Shown: positions 16,264 to 24,333, counted from the stretch's first letter. The stretch is DNA of 26,427 bases from an uncultured Muribaculaceae bacterium (GCA_910577585.1 CAJTNN010000030.1:1-26427); one strand, 5' to 3'. The notes: generated from the sequence alone by a model not told the origin. Numbers and translations are program-made.

Positions 16264-18450
16264 TCAGCGGCTCCAGGAGGAGAGGAATTTGATGCGCATG
16301 AGGCGGATCTCTTCTTCGGTGTATTCTTCGCCGAGTTCCTGGATGGCGGCTTCGAGGTCGTCTTCCTCTTGTGAGCTTAGGAAGTCGAGTATCTCTTCCT
16401 GACATTCGGTCTCGAGGAGTTCGTCGATATAGTAGTCGATGTTGATGCGTGTCCCCTCCTCTACTATCATCTCGAGTTCGCTGAGGAGTTCTTCGAATTC
16501 GAGGCCTTTGCCGTCGGCGAGTTCCTCGAGGTCGATCTTGCGGTCGATCCCCTGGATGATGTATATCTTGGCTTTGCTGCAGTCGGCGACTGTGCGCACG
16601 AGTATGTCGGTGGGGCGTATGATGTCGTTCTCCTCCACGTAGGCGGCTATGACCTCGATGAATTCTTTGGCGAAGCGGGCTGCCTTGGCTTGCCCTACGC
16701 CTGAGATGTTGGCGAAATCGCCTTCGGTGATGGGGTACATCGTGGCCATCGATTCAAGCGTGGGGTCCTGGAATACTACATAGGGTGGCACACCGAGTCG
16801 CTTGGCGATGCGCTTGCGCACATCCTTGAGCATGCCGAGCAGGGCATTGTCGGAGGCGCAGGTGTGGGGCATGCGCGAGTCTTCGTAGTCGCCTTCGGCG
16901 AAGTCGGATTGCTCGACGATGCGGAATGACCCGGGGGAGGCCATGAAGGCGCGTCCGGCATCGGTGATGTGCAGTATGCCGTAGTTCTCCATGTCGTTGA
17001 CGAGATACCCGGCGATAACGGCCTGCTGGATGAGATTGTTGAGGAATTTACCCTCGACATCGCTGAGCGCACCGAAGGAGTCGAGCTCCTGATGATTGCG
17101 GGCGCGGCACTCTTCGGTGACGCAGCCGGTGAGTATGGCCACTATGTATTCCGACTTGTAGCGCTCGCCGAGTGCCTCGATGCCGCGCAGGGTCTCGGCG
17201 AGTTCGACGCCGGCCTCTACGGTGGTGCTGGGATGCAGGCAGTTGTCGCAGTTGCCGCAGTTCTCGGCGGCTTCACCCTCGAGGTGCTCGCCGAAGTAGC
17301 TGAGCAGAATCTTGCGCCGGCACACTGATGACTCGGCATAGTGGGCCGTCTCGACCAGAAGCTGGCGACCGATCTCCTGCTCGGTGGGATTCTTGCCTTG
17401 CAGGAGTTTGTCGAGTTTCTGGAGGTCTTTTGTAGAGTAGAATGCGATGCAGATACCCTCGCCGCCGTCGCGTCCGCCGCGTCCGGTCTCCTGATAATAG
17501 CCTTCGAGGCTCTTGGGAATATCGTAGTGTATGACGTATCTGACATCGGGTTTGTCGATACCCATTCCGAAGGCTATTGTGGCCACGATGACATCCACAC
17601 GCTCCATCAGGAAGTCGTCCTGATTCTGGGCGCGGGTGGCGGCATCCATGCCGGCGTGATAGGCGTGGGCGCGGATATCATTGAGCTGAAGCACCTTTGT
17701 GAGCTCCTCCACACGCTTGCGCGACAGGCAGTAGATAATGCCCGATTTGCCGGGATGACTCTTTATGAAGCGTATCACATCGCGGTCGATATCCTTCGTC
17801 TTGGGACGCACCTCATAATAGAGGTTGGGGCGGTTGAAGCTCGATTTATACACCTTTGCCTCGGTCATGCCCAGATTCTTCTGAATGTCGTGCTGCACCT
17901 TGGGGGTGGCTGTGGCAGTGAGGGCAATTACGGGGCGACGGCAGATGGTGTTGATGATTGAGCGTATCTTGCGGTATTCGGGGCGGAAGTCGTGGCCCCA
18001 CTCCGAGATACAGTGGGCCTCGTCGACGGCATAGAAGCTGATGGGCACACTCTGCAGAAACTCAATCGTGGCGGGCTTGGTGAGCGATTCGGGGGCCACG
18101 TATAGCAGTTTGGTGCGACCGGCGCGCATGTCGCTCTTTACGGTCTCTACGGCGGCTTTGCCGAGCGATGAGTTGAGGAAGTGGGCCACGCCGTCATCGC
18201 CGCTGAAGCCGCGTATGGCATCGACCTGATTCTTCATCAGGGCTATGAGGGGAGAGATGATGATGGCCGTGCCCTCCGACATGAGGGCCGGCAACTGATA
18301 GCAGAGTGATTTGCCGCCGCCGGTGGGCATCAGCACAAACACATCGCTAGCATCCAATAAGTCTGAGATGATAGCCTGCTGGTCGCCTTTGAATGTCTCG
18401 AAACCGAAGTAGTGTCGCAACGCTTCGGTTATCCTGTTGCCATCTGCCAT
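16264..18450 (-). CDS. recQ: ATP-dependent DNA helicase RecQ
   Basis: This 728-residue 3'-5' helicase acts in recombination and repair. Visible parts: Walker A MPTGGGKS at 41-48, DEAHCISEWGHDFRP at 143-157, TATAT near 178-182, motif VI QETGRGGRDGG at 320-330, and the RQC zinc site C377, C398, C401, C404. A winged helix follows, then an HRDC domain (about 545-615; ISGVGQAKAARF). The ~110-residue acidic tail is typical of Bacteroidetes RecQ and may include an HTH_40-like segment. The gene is intact. Its last ~60 codons are the template of the duplicated fragment at 5676-5854. It converges on the DruE-like helicase with a 90-bp gap. A promoter candidate lies ~160 bp upstream of the start. Confidence 0.97.
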   Translation of the reverse strand: MADGNRITEALRHYFGFETFKGDQQAIISDLLDASDVFVLMPTGGGKSLCYQLPALMSEGTAIIISPLIALMKNQVDAIRGFSGDDGVAHFLNSSLGKAAVETVKSDMRAGRTKLLYVAPESLTKPATIEFLQSVPISFYAVDEAHCISEWGHDFRPEYRKIRSIINTICRRPVIALTATATPKVQHDIQKNLGMTEAKVYKSSFNRPNLYYEVRPKTKDIDRDVIRFIKSHPGKSGIIYCLSRKRVEELTKVLQLNDIRAHAYHAGMDAATRAQNQDDFLMERVDVIVATIAFGMGIDKPDVRYVIHYDIPKSLEGYYQETGRGGRDGGEGICIAFYSTKDLQKLDKLLQGKNPTEQEIGRQLLVETAHYAESSVCRRKILLSYFGEHLEGEAAENCGNCDNCLHPSTTVEAGVELAETLRGIEALGERYKSEYIVAILTGCVTEECRARNHQELDSFGALSDVEGKFLNNLIQQAVIAGYLVNDMENYGILHITDAGRAFMASPGSFRIVEQSDFAEGDYEDSRMPHTCASDNALLGMLKDVRKRIAKRLGVPPYVVFQDPTLESMATMYPITEGDFANISGVGQAKAARFAKEFIEVIAAYVEENDIIRPTDILVRTVADCSKAKIYIIQGIDRKIDLEELADGKGLEFEELLSELEMIVEEGTRINIDYYIDELLETECQEEILDFLSSQEEDDLEAAIQELGEEYTEEEIRLMRIKFLSSWSR
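16271..16443 (+). repeat. Direct repeat copy 2 (within recQ 3' end), right boundary of the accessory block
   Basis: This is the counterpart of 5683-5854. Here the sequence continues uninterrupted into the recQ coding region, so this copy belongs to the functional gene. The two copies differ by two transitions and a one-base gap within the aligned stretch. Confidence 0.85.
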
Positions 18451-18613
18451 GATGAATAGGTGTATTGATTGAACGGTTCTTTATGAGGGGGGGAGTGTGT
18501 CAGCTTATTTTTGCACACTTTCCGCTAAGTAGTGTGGCCGGATAGGATACTGGCCACGTCTGGCATCGCGCTTCGTGGGTCGATTGACGAACTGATTTGC
18601 GATGTTTCATATT

Positions 18614-18644
18614 CAAAGTTAACAAAAAATGCTCAAACTATCAA
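18614..18644 (-). promoter_or_regulatory. Candidate recQ promoter
   Basis: On the minus strand TAACTTTG (18621 to 18614) matches TAnnTTTG and is the same octamer as in the hsd promoter. A TTG (18644 to 18642) lies 20 bp upstream and could serve as a weak -33 element. The implied leader before the recQ ATG at 18450 would be about 155 nt. The -33 box is weaker than that of hsdR. Confidence 0.5.
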
Positions 18645-18695
18645 CGAAGTTGTTTAAACTTTTTAAAAAATTTATCATTTTCTTGCAAGAGAGTC

Positions 18696-18862
18696 CGTGA
18701 GGCTTCTCCCCTCCCCCATCCCTGTACGGCGGCCGGATTCCGGATAAGACGCGACCGGTGCCTCACGCGAGAGAGGTCATCGCTGCGCGATGTGGCTCAC
18801 GTAAGGCACCGGTATATCGGGTGTGCGCTGCGTCGTCGGCCCACACATAAAGTGGAGCCGAC
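18696..18862. other. Structured intergenic DNA between clpX and recQ
   Basis: The 529-bp spacer 18451-18979 has no convincing gene. Part of it is rich in inverted repeats. 18754-18767 (ACCGGTGCCTCACG) pairs with 18800-18813 at 13 of 14 positions around an inner CATCGC/GCGATG stem. The GCCTCACG part could alternatively pair with CGTGAGGC at 18696-18703. A further stem GTCGGC/GCCGAC spans about 18835-18862. No T-tract follows on the minus strand. It may be the 3' end of the clpX transcript or a small structured RNA. Confidence 0.45.
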
Positions 18863-18979
18863 TAAGCGCCAAGGAATCTGAGAAAAAATCCGCGCCCTTA
18901 AATTCTTTTCCCATCTTACCGATTATGAGATATTCATGCCCTTCCTTAACTTAAAGGCGTTGGGCGGGGTGCTGCGGCT

Positions 18980-20284
18980 TCAGTCGGCGAGTTTCATCTT
19001 GTCGAAGTTGGCCTGGTCGAGGCGGTCGCGCACAAAGTCGGCGTCGACCTTGAAACTCTTCACCTTCATCGAGGGGACATCAAACATGGCGTCGACCATC
19101 ACAGTCTCTACGATCGAGCGCAGACCGCGTGCTCCGAGTTTATATTCGATGGCTTTGTCTACGATCGCTTCGAGGGCGTCGGGGGTGAATTCCAGATCGA
19201 CACCGTCGAGGGCGAAGAGTTTCTTATACTGGCGCACGAGGGCATTCTTCGGTTCGGTGAGAATGCGCAGCAATGCGTCGCGGTCGAGCGGATTGAGGGC
19301 GGTGAGCACCGGGAGTCGGCCGATAATCTCGGGGATAAGGCCGAAGCTCTTGAGGTCCTGCGGCAGGACGTAGCGCATCAGATTGTCGCGCTGCTGCTTC
19401 TTGGCATGCTCATCCTTGCCGTAGCCCACGACGTGGGTGTTCATGCGGTTGGCAATCTTGCGCTCGATGCCGTCGAAGGCGCCGCCGCAGATGAAGAGGA
19501 TATTCTTCGTGTCGACGGCTATCATCTTCTGCTCGGGGTGCTTGCGGCCTCCATTCGGGGGCACGAGCACGGTGCTACCCTCGAGGAGCTTGAGCAGACC
19601 CTGCTGCACACCCTCGCCGCTGACGTCGCGGGTGATCGAGGGGTTGTCGCTCTTGCGGGCAATCTTGTCGATCTCGTCGATAAAGACGATACCCTTCTCG
19701 GCTCGCTCCACATCGTAGTCGCAGTTCTGGAGCAGACGCGTCAGGAGCGATTCGATATCCTCGCCCACATATCCGGCCTCGGTGAGCACCGTGGCGTCGA
19801 CGATGGCGAAGGGCACATCGAGCAGGCGCGCGATGCTCTTGGCCAGGAGAGTCTTGCCGGTGCCGGTGGGGCCGACCATGATGATGTTGGACTTCTCGAT
19901 ATCCACCTCATCCTCGGCGGCCGACTGGATGGCCTTCTTCAGCGTGGCCTTGGGGGCCGATTTGTCGCGGGCCTCCTCCTGGGCGATGCGCTTGTAGTGG
20001 TTATAGACCGCTACAGAAAGATACTTCTTGGCATCATCCTGGCCAATGACGTATTGGTCGAGATATTGCTTGATTTCGTGGGGGGTGGGTATATCCTCCT
20101 TCTTCTTGGCTACCTTGGGCTTGGCGGCGCTCCGGCTGGCGAGGGCGCGGTCGCGGGCGGTGTCGATATAGTCAATGCAGTCTGTGCAGAGGGTCAGGCC
20201 GTTGAAGACCTCCACTACGGGGGTCTCCGGAGTCTCGGCCGCGCCACACATCATGCAGTGCAGTGCTGCCTGTTTCTTTGCCAT
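18980..20284 (-). CDS. clpX: ATP-dependent Clp protease ATP-binding subunit ClpX
   Basis: This 434-residue AAA+ unfoldase delivers substrates to ClpP. The N-terminal zinc-binding domain uses C10, C13, C33, C36. The AAA+ core shows GPTGTGKT at 138-145, pore loop GYVG at 171-174, Walker B FIDEID at 201-206 and FGLIPEIIGRLPV, the conserved segment after the ClpP-contact loop. In that loop the usual IGF-type tripeptide appears as VGY (HVVGYGKDE), a conservative change. A ~25-residue charged insert precedes Walker A (about 105-130). The ATG is 3 nt after the clpP stop, so the two are translated from one mRNA. Small side domain and C-terminus are complete. Confidence 0.97.
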   Translation of the reverse strand: MAKKQAALHCMMCGAAETPETPVVEVFNGLTLCTDCIDYIDTARDRALASRSAAKPKVAKKKEDIPTPHEIKQYLDQYVIGQDDAKKYLSVAVYNHYKRIAQEEARDKSAPKATLKKAIQSAAEDEVDIEKSNIIMVGPTGTGKTLLAKSIARLLDVPFAIVDATVLTEAGYVGEDIESLLTRLLQNCDYDVERAEKGIVFIDEIDKIARKSDNPSITRDVSGEGVQQGLLKLLEGSTVLVPPNGGRKHPEQKMIAVDTKNILFICGGAFDGIERKIANRMNTHVVGYGKDEHAKKQQRDNLMRYVLPQDLKSFGLIPEIIGRLPVLTALNPLDRDALLRILTEPKNALVRQYKKLFALDGVDLEFTPDALEAIVDKAIEYKLGARGLRSIVETVMVDAMFDVPSMKVKSFKVDADFVRDRLDQANFDKMKLAD

Positions 20285-20287
20285 AGT

Positions 20288-21004
20288 TTAGTTTTCCTCT
20301 TTCTTACGGTTGTTGACCAGAATCTTATCGATCATTCCATATTCTTTGGCTTCGGCGGCGATCATCCAGTAGTCGCGGTCGGAGTCGGCGGCCACCTTGT
20401 CGAAGGGCATGCCTGAGTGGTCGGAGATGATGCGGTAGAGTTCATCCTTGAGCTTGAGTATCTCGCGGGCAGTAATCTCGATATCGGATGCCTGGCCCTG
20501 GATGCCGCCCAGGGGCTGGTGGATCATCACACGCGAGTGAGGCAGGGCGAAGCGCTTACCCTTCTCGCCGGCCACGAGCAGCACGGCTGCCATCGATGCG
20601 GCCATGCCGGTGCAGATGGTCGAGACGTCGGAGTTGACATACTGCATGGTGTCGTAGATGCCGAGTCCGGCATATACGCTGCCGCCGGGGGAGTTGATAT
20701 AGAGCGAGATATCCTTGTCGGGGTCGACTGAGTCGAGATAGAGCATCTGGGCCTGGATGATGTTGGCGCTCTGGTCGCTGACCTGGGTGCCGAGGAAGAT
20801 GATGCGGTCCATCATCAGGCGCGAGAAGACATCCATCTGGGTCACATTGAGCTGACGCTCTTCGAGGATATAGGGGTTGAGATAGTCGGCGCTGGGGGTG
20901 GAGAGGGCTCCGCTGCGGGCGTCGACATACTTCACATATGAGTCAAGTGTATTCGAACTCATGCCGAGATGATTGACGGCAAAGTTTCTGAAGTCGTTGT
21001 GCAT
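20288..21004 (-). CDS. clpP: ATP-dependent Clp protease proteolytic subunit ClpP
   Basis: This 238-residue serine protease forms the ClpXP chamber. The catalytic triad is readable: S137 in GMAASMAA, H162 in VMIHQPLGG and D211 in DRDYW. LYINSPGGSVYAGLGIYDTM (about 101-120) is the oxyanion/handle region. The N-terminus is ~40 residues longer than in E. coli, with YLNPYILEERQ before the core. This is common in Bacteroidales and probably a processed propeptide. It is the first gene of the clpP-clpX pair, preceded by a 177-bp hairpin-rich gap after tig. Confidence 0.97.
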   Translation of the reverse strand: MHNDFRNFAVNHLGMSSNTLDSYVKYVDARSGALSTPSADYLNPYILEERQLNVTQMDVFSRLMMDRIIFLGTQVSDQSANIIQAQMLYLDSVDPDKDISLYINSPGGSVYAGLGIYDTMQYVNSDVSTICTGMAASMAAVLLVAGEKGKRFALPHSRVMIHQPLGGIQGQASDIEITAREILKLKDELYRIISDHSGMPFDKVAADSDRDYWMIAAEAKEYGMIDKILVNNRKKEEN

Positions 21005-21031
21005 AAGTATTGAATTTTACGTTAAACTGCA

Positions 21032-21069
21032 ATCCCGGACCACTCTCCTGGGCGGAAGTGATCCGGGAT
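21032..21069. other. Hairpin 1 in the tig-clpP spacer
   Basis: ATCCCGGACCACT (21032-21044) pairs with AGTGATCCGGGAT (21057-21069) with one G-T type mismatch and a 12-nt loop. It lies just 5' of clpP on the minus strand and could be part of its leader. Confidence 0.6.
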
Positions 21070-21084
21070 GCGCGTTGCTTTGTC

Positions 21085-21130
21085 AAGTATCTCTCAAAAT
21101 ATTTTAATAAACCAATTTTGAGAGATACTT
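21085..21130. other. Hairpin 2: perfect 16-bp inverted repeat in the tig-clpP spacer
   Basis: AAGTATCTCTCAAAAT (21085-21100) and ATTTTGAGAGATACTT (21115-21130) are perfect inverted repeats with a 14-nt AT-rich loop. There is no clear T-tract after it on the minus strand. It may act as a partial terminator, mRNA stabiliser or operator between tig and clpP. Confidence 0.7.
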
Positions 21131-21135
21131 ATCTT

Positions 21136-21167
21136 TCCCTCCCTCAAGATATAGCCGGAGAGAGGGA
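21136..21167 (-). terminator. Hairpin 3 directly after tig, possible terminator
   Basis: TCCCTCCCTC (21136-21145) pairs with GAGAGAGGGA (21158-21167) at 9 of 10 positions. On the minus strand the stem ends 46 bp after the tig stop and is followed by AAAGATAAG rather than a T-run, so termination is only a guess from position. Confidence 0.35.
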
Positions 21168-21181
21168 GTGATGGCATCACA

Positions 21182-22558
21182 TTATTCGGCGGCTGCCTCT
21201 TCGGCTGCGGGAGCGAAGAGAGCGCGGAATTCATCGATTGTCACATCCTTTTCGTCGAGAGTCACGTTGTCCTTGATGGCGTTGTAGACCTTGAACTCGA
21301 GGCTCTGCTGGGCGAGACGCTGGCGATTGTTGCTGTCAGAGAGAATCTCTTTGGCATACTTCTCGAGAGTCTCGGCGGGCACATTGCCCATGCCGTACTG
21401 TGCAAACTGCTGCTGCACTGTGGCCTTGGCGAGGTTGATGAGGTCAGACTCCTCTACCTTCACCTCATACTGCTTGGCGATGGCCTCAGCCACGAGGTCC
21501 CATACGAGCTGGCCGCGCATTGCTGCGAAGGTCTCGTCGACGTTCTCGGCTGTGATGTTCTCATCGCGCTGCATGAGATAGTCTTTGAGCACTGCCTCGG
21601 GGAGCTCGAGCTCGCCTACGGCCTTGAGTACGTCGGCCTTGGCGTCGATCGAGAAGCGGTAGAAGCTGTCGTTCTTCAGGGCGCCGGCGATCATGTTCTT
21701 GAGTGCCTCGCGGTATTCCTCTTCGTTGTGCACCTTATCCTTGCCGAAGAGAGTCTGGAAGAACTCTTCGTTGAGCTCGGCGGGCTGCACGACGATGATC
21801 TCTTTGATCTGCATGCTGAAGTCGCCATGGTGCTCGGCAGCCTGCTCTTTGTCGATGTTGAGCATCGATGAGAGCTCAGTCTCGTTGGCCTCGCATGTGG
21901 CTGCGGGGTTGAAGATTACAGTCTCACCCACCTTCTTGCCCTCGAAGAGAGCCTCCTGGGCTTTATCCTTGAAGTATGAGGGGGCGAGGATGCCGTTCTC
22001 AACGACGATGCCACCCTCTTTGGGCTGACCATTTTCGTCGAGCTCGGTGAGCACACCCTTCACAAGAGCGTTGGGCTCAACGGCCTCGCCGGGCACCTGC
22101 TTGCCGAAGCGCTGACGGAACTGCTTGTCTTCGTTGTCTACCATCTCGTCGGTGACGGTGATGGTGTAGTAGGGTACGTGGAGATCCTTGTTGACGTGTG
22201 TGTCAATCTCGGGAGCCACACCTACCTTGAACTTGAAAGTGAATTCCTTGTTGGCGAGATTGAACTCCTCCTCCATCTTGACGGGCACGGGGTTGCCGAG
22301 CACGCGGAGGTCCTTCTCGCGGATATAATCGTAGACCACCTCGCCTACCTCTTTATTGATGACGTCATACTTCACTGCATCGCCATACTTCTTGCGGAGA
22401 AGGCCCATCGGAGTCTTGCCGGGACGGAAACCGGGTTCCGGACGGTGCTTGCTGATCTCCTTGAGCTGCTTTTCTACTTTCTCGCTATAGTCCTTCTCCT
22501 CGAGAGTCACGACGATCTCGCCGTTGACGTTGTCGAGCTGGGTGTAATTTACGTTCAT
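21182..22558 (-). CDS. tig: Trigger factor (ribosome-associated chaperone, peptidyl-prolyl isomerase)
   Basis: This 458-residue protein binds the ribosome exit tunnel and shields nascent chains. The signature GFRPGKTP at 43-50 in the N-terminal domain is the ribosome-docking loop. A diverged FKBP-like domain follows (about 160-245; KGVLTELDENG, KVGETVIFNP), then the long helical C-terminal chaperone arms ending in an Ala/Glu-rich tail. The PPIase region is weak, as usual in Bacteroidetes. It lies upstream of clpP-clpX, the classic tig-clpP-clpX order. The start at 22558 (MNVNYTQLDNVNGEIVV) aligns with the conserved family N-terminus. Confidence 0.95.
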   Translation of the reverse strand: MNVNYTQLDNVNGEIVVTLEEKDYSEKVEKQLKEISKHRPEPGFRPGKTPMGLLRKKYGDAVKYDVINKEVGEVVYDYIREKDLRVLGNPVPVKMEEEFNLANKEFTFKFKVGVAPEIDTHVNKDLHVPYYTITVTDEMVDNEDKQFRQRFGKQVPGEAVEPNALVKGVLTELDENGQPKEGGIVVENGILAPSYFKDKAQEALFEGKKVGETVIFNPAATCEANETELSSMLNIDKEQAAEHHGDFSMQIKEIIVVQPAELNEEFFQTLFGKDKVHNEEEYREALKNMIAGALKNDSFYRFSIDAKADVLKAVGELELPEAVLKDYLMQRDENITAENVDETFAAMRGQLVWDLVAEAIAKQYEVKVEESDLINLAKATVQQQFAQYGMGNVPAETLEKYAKEILSDSNNRQRLAQQSLEFKVYNAIKDNVTLDEKDVTIDEFRALFAPAAEEAAAE

Positions 22559-22604
22559 TTCTTTATTTATCGGTTATTTTTATAATTTTCCTGTAGGGTT
22601 GATA

Positions 22605-22668
22605 CCGGGAGTCCTATATATTAACACTCATGTATATTAACACTCGTGGCGCATATATAGACTCCGGG
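22605..22668. other. Nested repeat region upstream of tig
   Basis: Two identical copies of TATATTAACACTC (22617-22629 and 22633-22645) sit 16 bp apart. They are enclosed by an imperfect inverted repeat: CCGGGAGTCCTATATA at 22605-22620 against TATATAGACTCCGG at about 22654-22667, with two single-base bulges. The spacing and symmetry suggest a protein-binding site or an mRNA leader hairpin for tig. No factor can be named. Confidence 0.45.
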
Positions 22669-22682
22669 AGGCCGCCGTGAGC

Positions 22683-22715
22683 CGCGGTTTTTAACAACAT
22701 CTAACAAAAACCGCG
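22683..22715 (-). terminator. Hairpin after the aminopeptidase gene, possible terminator
   Basis: CGCGGTTTTT (22683-22692) and AAAAACCGCG (22706-22715) form a perfect 10-bp stem with a 13-nt loop, about 60 bp after the aminopeptidase stop on the minus strand. T-rich DNA flanks the upstream arm, but no T-tract follows the stem. A weak TAnnTTTG match (22754 to 22747) lies just upstream of it and could instead place the hairpin in the tig leader. Confidence 0.4.
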
Positions 22716-22776
22716 CCAAAAAAGGTGGTTCACTCAGTTGCAAATGCAAATTTAATACAAATTTGGCATACTTCGC

Positions 22777-24333
22777 TTATCGAGCTGCAAAAAACTCTTC
22801 AAACACGCGCTCTGTGTCGGCGAGGTCGGCCATGCTGCCTGTCTCGCAGGCGGAGTGCATGGCCCAGATGGCACATCCCATGTCGACTCCGGCAATGTCG
22901 AGCTGCGAGGTGAGTATATTGCCCAGGGTGCTGCCTCCGGCCACATCGGCGTGATTGACGAAGTATTGACATTCCACTCCGGCGCGCTCGCCGAGGTTGC
23001 GGAAGATGGCGTCGCCGCGCGAGTCGGTCATGTACTTGCAGTTGGCGTTGATCTTCACCACCGGGCCGCCGCCGATGACGGGGTGATTGGTGGGGTCGTA
23101 TTTCTCGTTGTAGTTCGGGTGCCAGGCGTGGGCGTCGTCGGCCGAGATGAGGAAGGTGCGTTCGAGGGCGCGGTAGAAGCCAGAGGGTTCGTAGCGGTAA
23201 TATGTGGCACCTTCGGGGGCGGCGTCAAGAGCGCGCTCGTCGGCGAAATACTCCGTGTGCGCCTGCCGCTCCAGGGCGATGTGGATGCGCTCGAGCAGAT
23301 TGCGCAGCGTGGGGGCAGCGGCTCCCTGACGGGTGCCCGAGCCGGTCTCTTCGTTGTCGAAGATGGCCATCACGCAGGTGGCGTCAGTGTCTGGGTCGGG
23401 CATATAAACATACATTTTGTCGGACTGCTCTGCCGCTGTGATGATGGCCTCGAGGGCACAGAAGGCCATCGAGAGGTCGTCGAGGCGGGGCGACATGAGG
23501 TAGTCGAAGTTGAGGCCGACCGAGTCGCGGGTGCTGTCGACGGGATAGAGCACAGCCTCCATGCCGAGTATATCGGCGGCATTGACGCCGGCGGCTTCGG
23601 CGAGCATACTCTTCACCACCCCACCCTGCTCTTTGAGAGCTGCGAGTTCTTCGGCATTGAAGTAGCCTACCACGGGCTTCATGTCCTTCTGCACCGAGAG
23701 GGGGTTGCCGTCGTTGACACTGCGGTTGAAGTGGATGGCGAGGTGCGGGATGAGAGCCACGGGGCGTTCGAGGTCGACGAGGATGGTGCGGGGCTTGAGC
23801 GGATTGTCGCCGCGCAGCATCAGCCGGGCTGCGATCGAGAGGGGACGGTCAAACCATGTGTACATGATAGGGCCGCCATATTTCTCGACATTGAGACTCA
23901 CCACTCCGCCATCGCCATATATCTCGGCGTTGGGTTTGAGTTTGAAGCCGGGGCTGTCGCTATGGGCGGCGATGATGCGGAATCCGGTTTCGGACGTGGG
24001 GTTATGTCCGGCGATGAAGGCGAAGATGGCGGTGTCGTTGCGCACCATATAGTATTTCCCTCCCGGCTTCAGTTCCCACTCGGCAGCGGGGTCGAGCTGG
24101 ATGAATCCGGCGAGGTCGAGGCGGCGGCGCATGTAGTCGACGGCCATGAAGTTGCAGGGGGAAAGCTCCAGCCCCCCTTTCATGCGGATGTCGAATTCTT
24201 CGTCGGCGATGTCGGCGATGCGCTCGCGTCGGTGATCGGCCACAAGATTGTGCATCCCCCCGATTGCATAGGGTGTGAGGTCGGAGTCATGGCCGCTGCC
24301 ACATCTATTGCATGATTTGCTGTTGTTTTCCAT
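22777..24333 (-). CDS. M18 family aspartyl/aminoacyl aminopeptidase
   Basis: This 518-residue dinuclear-metal aminopeptidase removes N-terminal residues from peptides in the cytoplasm. Metal and catalytic segments of the M18 family are visible in order: AAHSDSPGF (H124), SPRLDDLSM, DNEETGSGT (EE pair), ISADDAHAWHPNY and AMHSACETGSMAD near the end. KYDPTNHPVIGGGPVVKINA fits the family. It is longer at the N-terminus than usual, with ~50 extra residues containing CNRCGSGH (C8, C11, H15). Later starts at M27 or M51 would give a more typical length, so the start is uncertain. It follows the DUF5063-like gene by 53 bp on the same strand. Confidence 0.93.
   Translation of the reverse strand: MENNSKSCNRCGSGHDSDLTPYAIGGMHNLVADHRRERIADIADEEFDIRMKGGLELSPCNFMAVDYMRRRLDLAGFIQLDPAAEWELKPGGKYYMVRNDTAIFAFIAGHNPTSETGFRIIAAHSDSPGFKLKPNAEIYGDGGVVSLNVEKYGGPIMYTWFDRPLSIAARLMLRGDNPLKPRTILVDLERPVALIPHLAIHFNRSVNDGNPLSVQKDMKPVVGYFNAEELAALKEQGGVVKSMLAEAAGVNAADILGMEAVLYPVDSTRDSVGLNFDYLMSPRLDDLSMAFCALEAIITAAEQSDKMYVYMPDPDTDATCVMAIFDNEETGSGTRQGAAAPTLRNLLERIHIALERQAHTEYFADERALDAAPEGATYYRYEPSGFYRALERTFLISADDAHAWHPNYNEKYDPTNHPVIGGGPVVKINANCKYMTDSRGDAIFRNLGERAGVECQYFVNHADVAGGSTLGNILTSQLDIAGVDMGCAIWAMHSACETGSMADLADTERVFEEFFAAR

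Noticed and set aside
18597..18881. 94-codon plus-strand frame between recQ and clpX
   Set aside because: It spans the recQ promoter candidate and strong inverted repeats, and the peptide shows no family pattern.
19406..20416. 336-codon open frame on the plus strand opposite clpX
   Set aside because: It is antisense to well-conserved clpX and clpP sequence, Leu/Gly/Val/Ala-rich with no recognisable domain.
22855..24315. 486-codon open frame on the plus strand opposite the M18 aminopeptidase
   Set aside because: It is a by-product of GC-rich codon use in the opposite gene. The peptide is low-complexity Gly/Val/Glu/His without a family pattern, and the minus-strand gene has full catalytic motifs.
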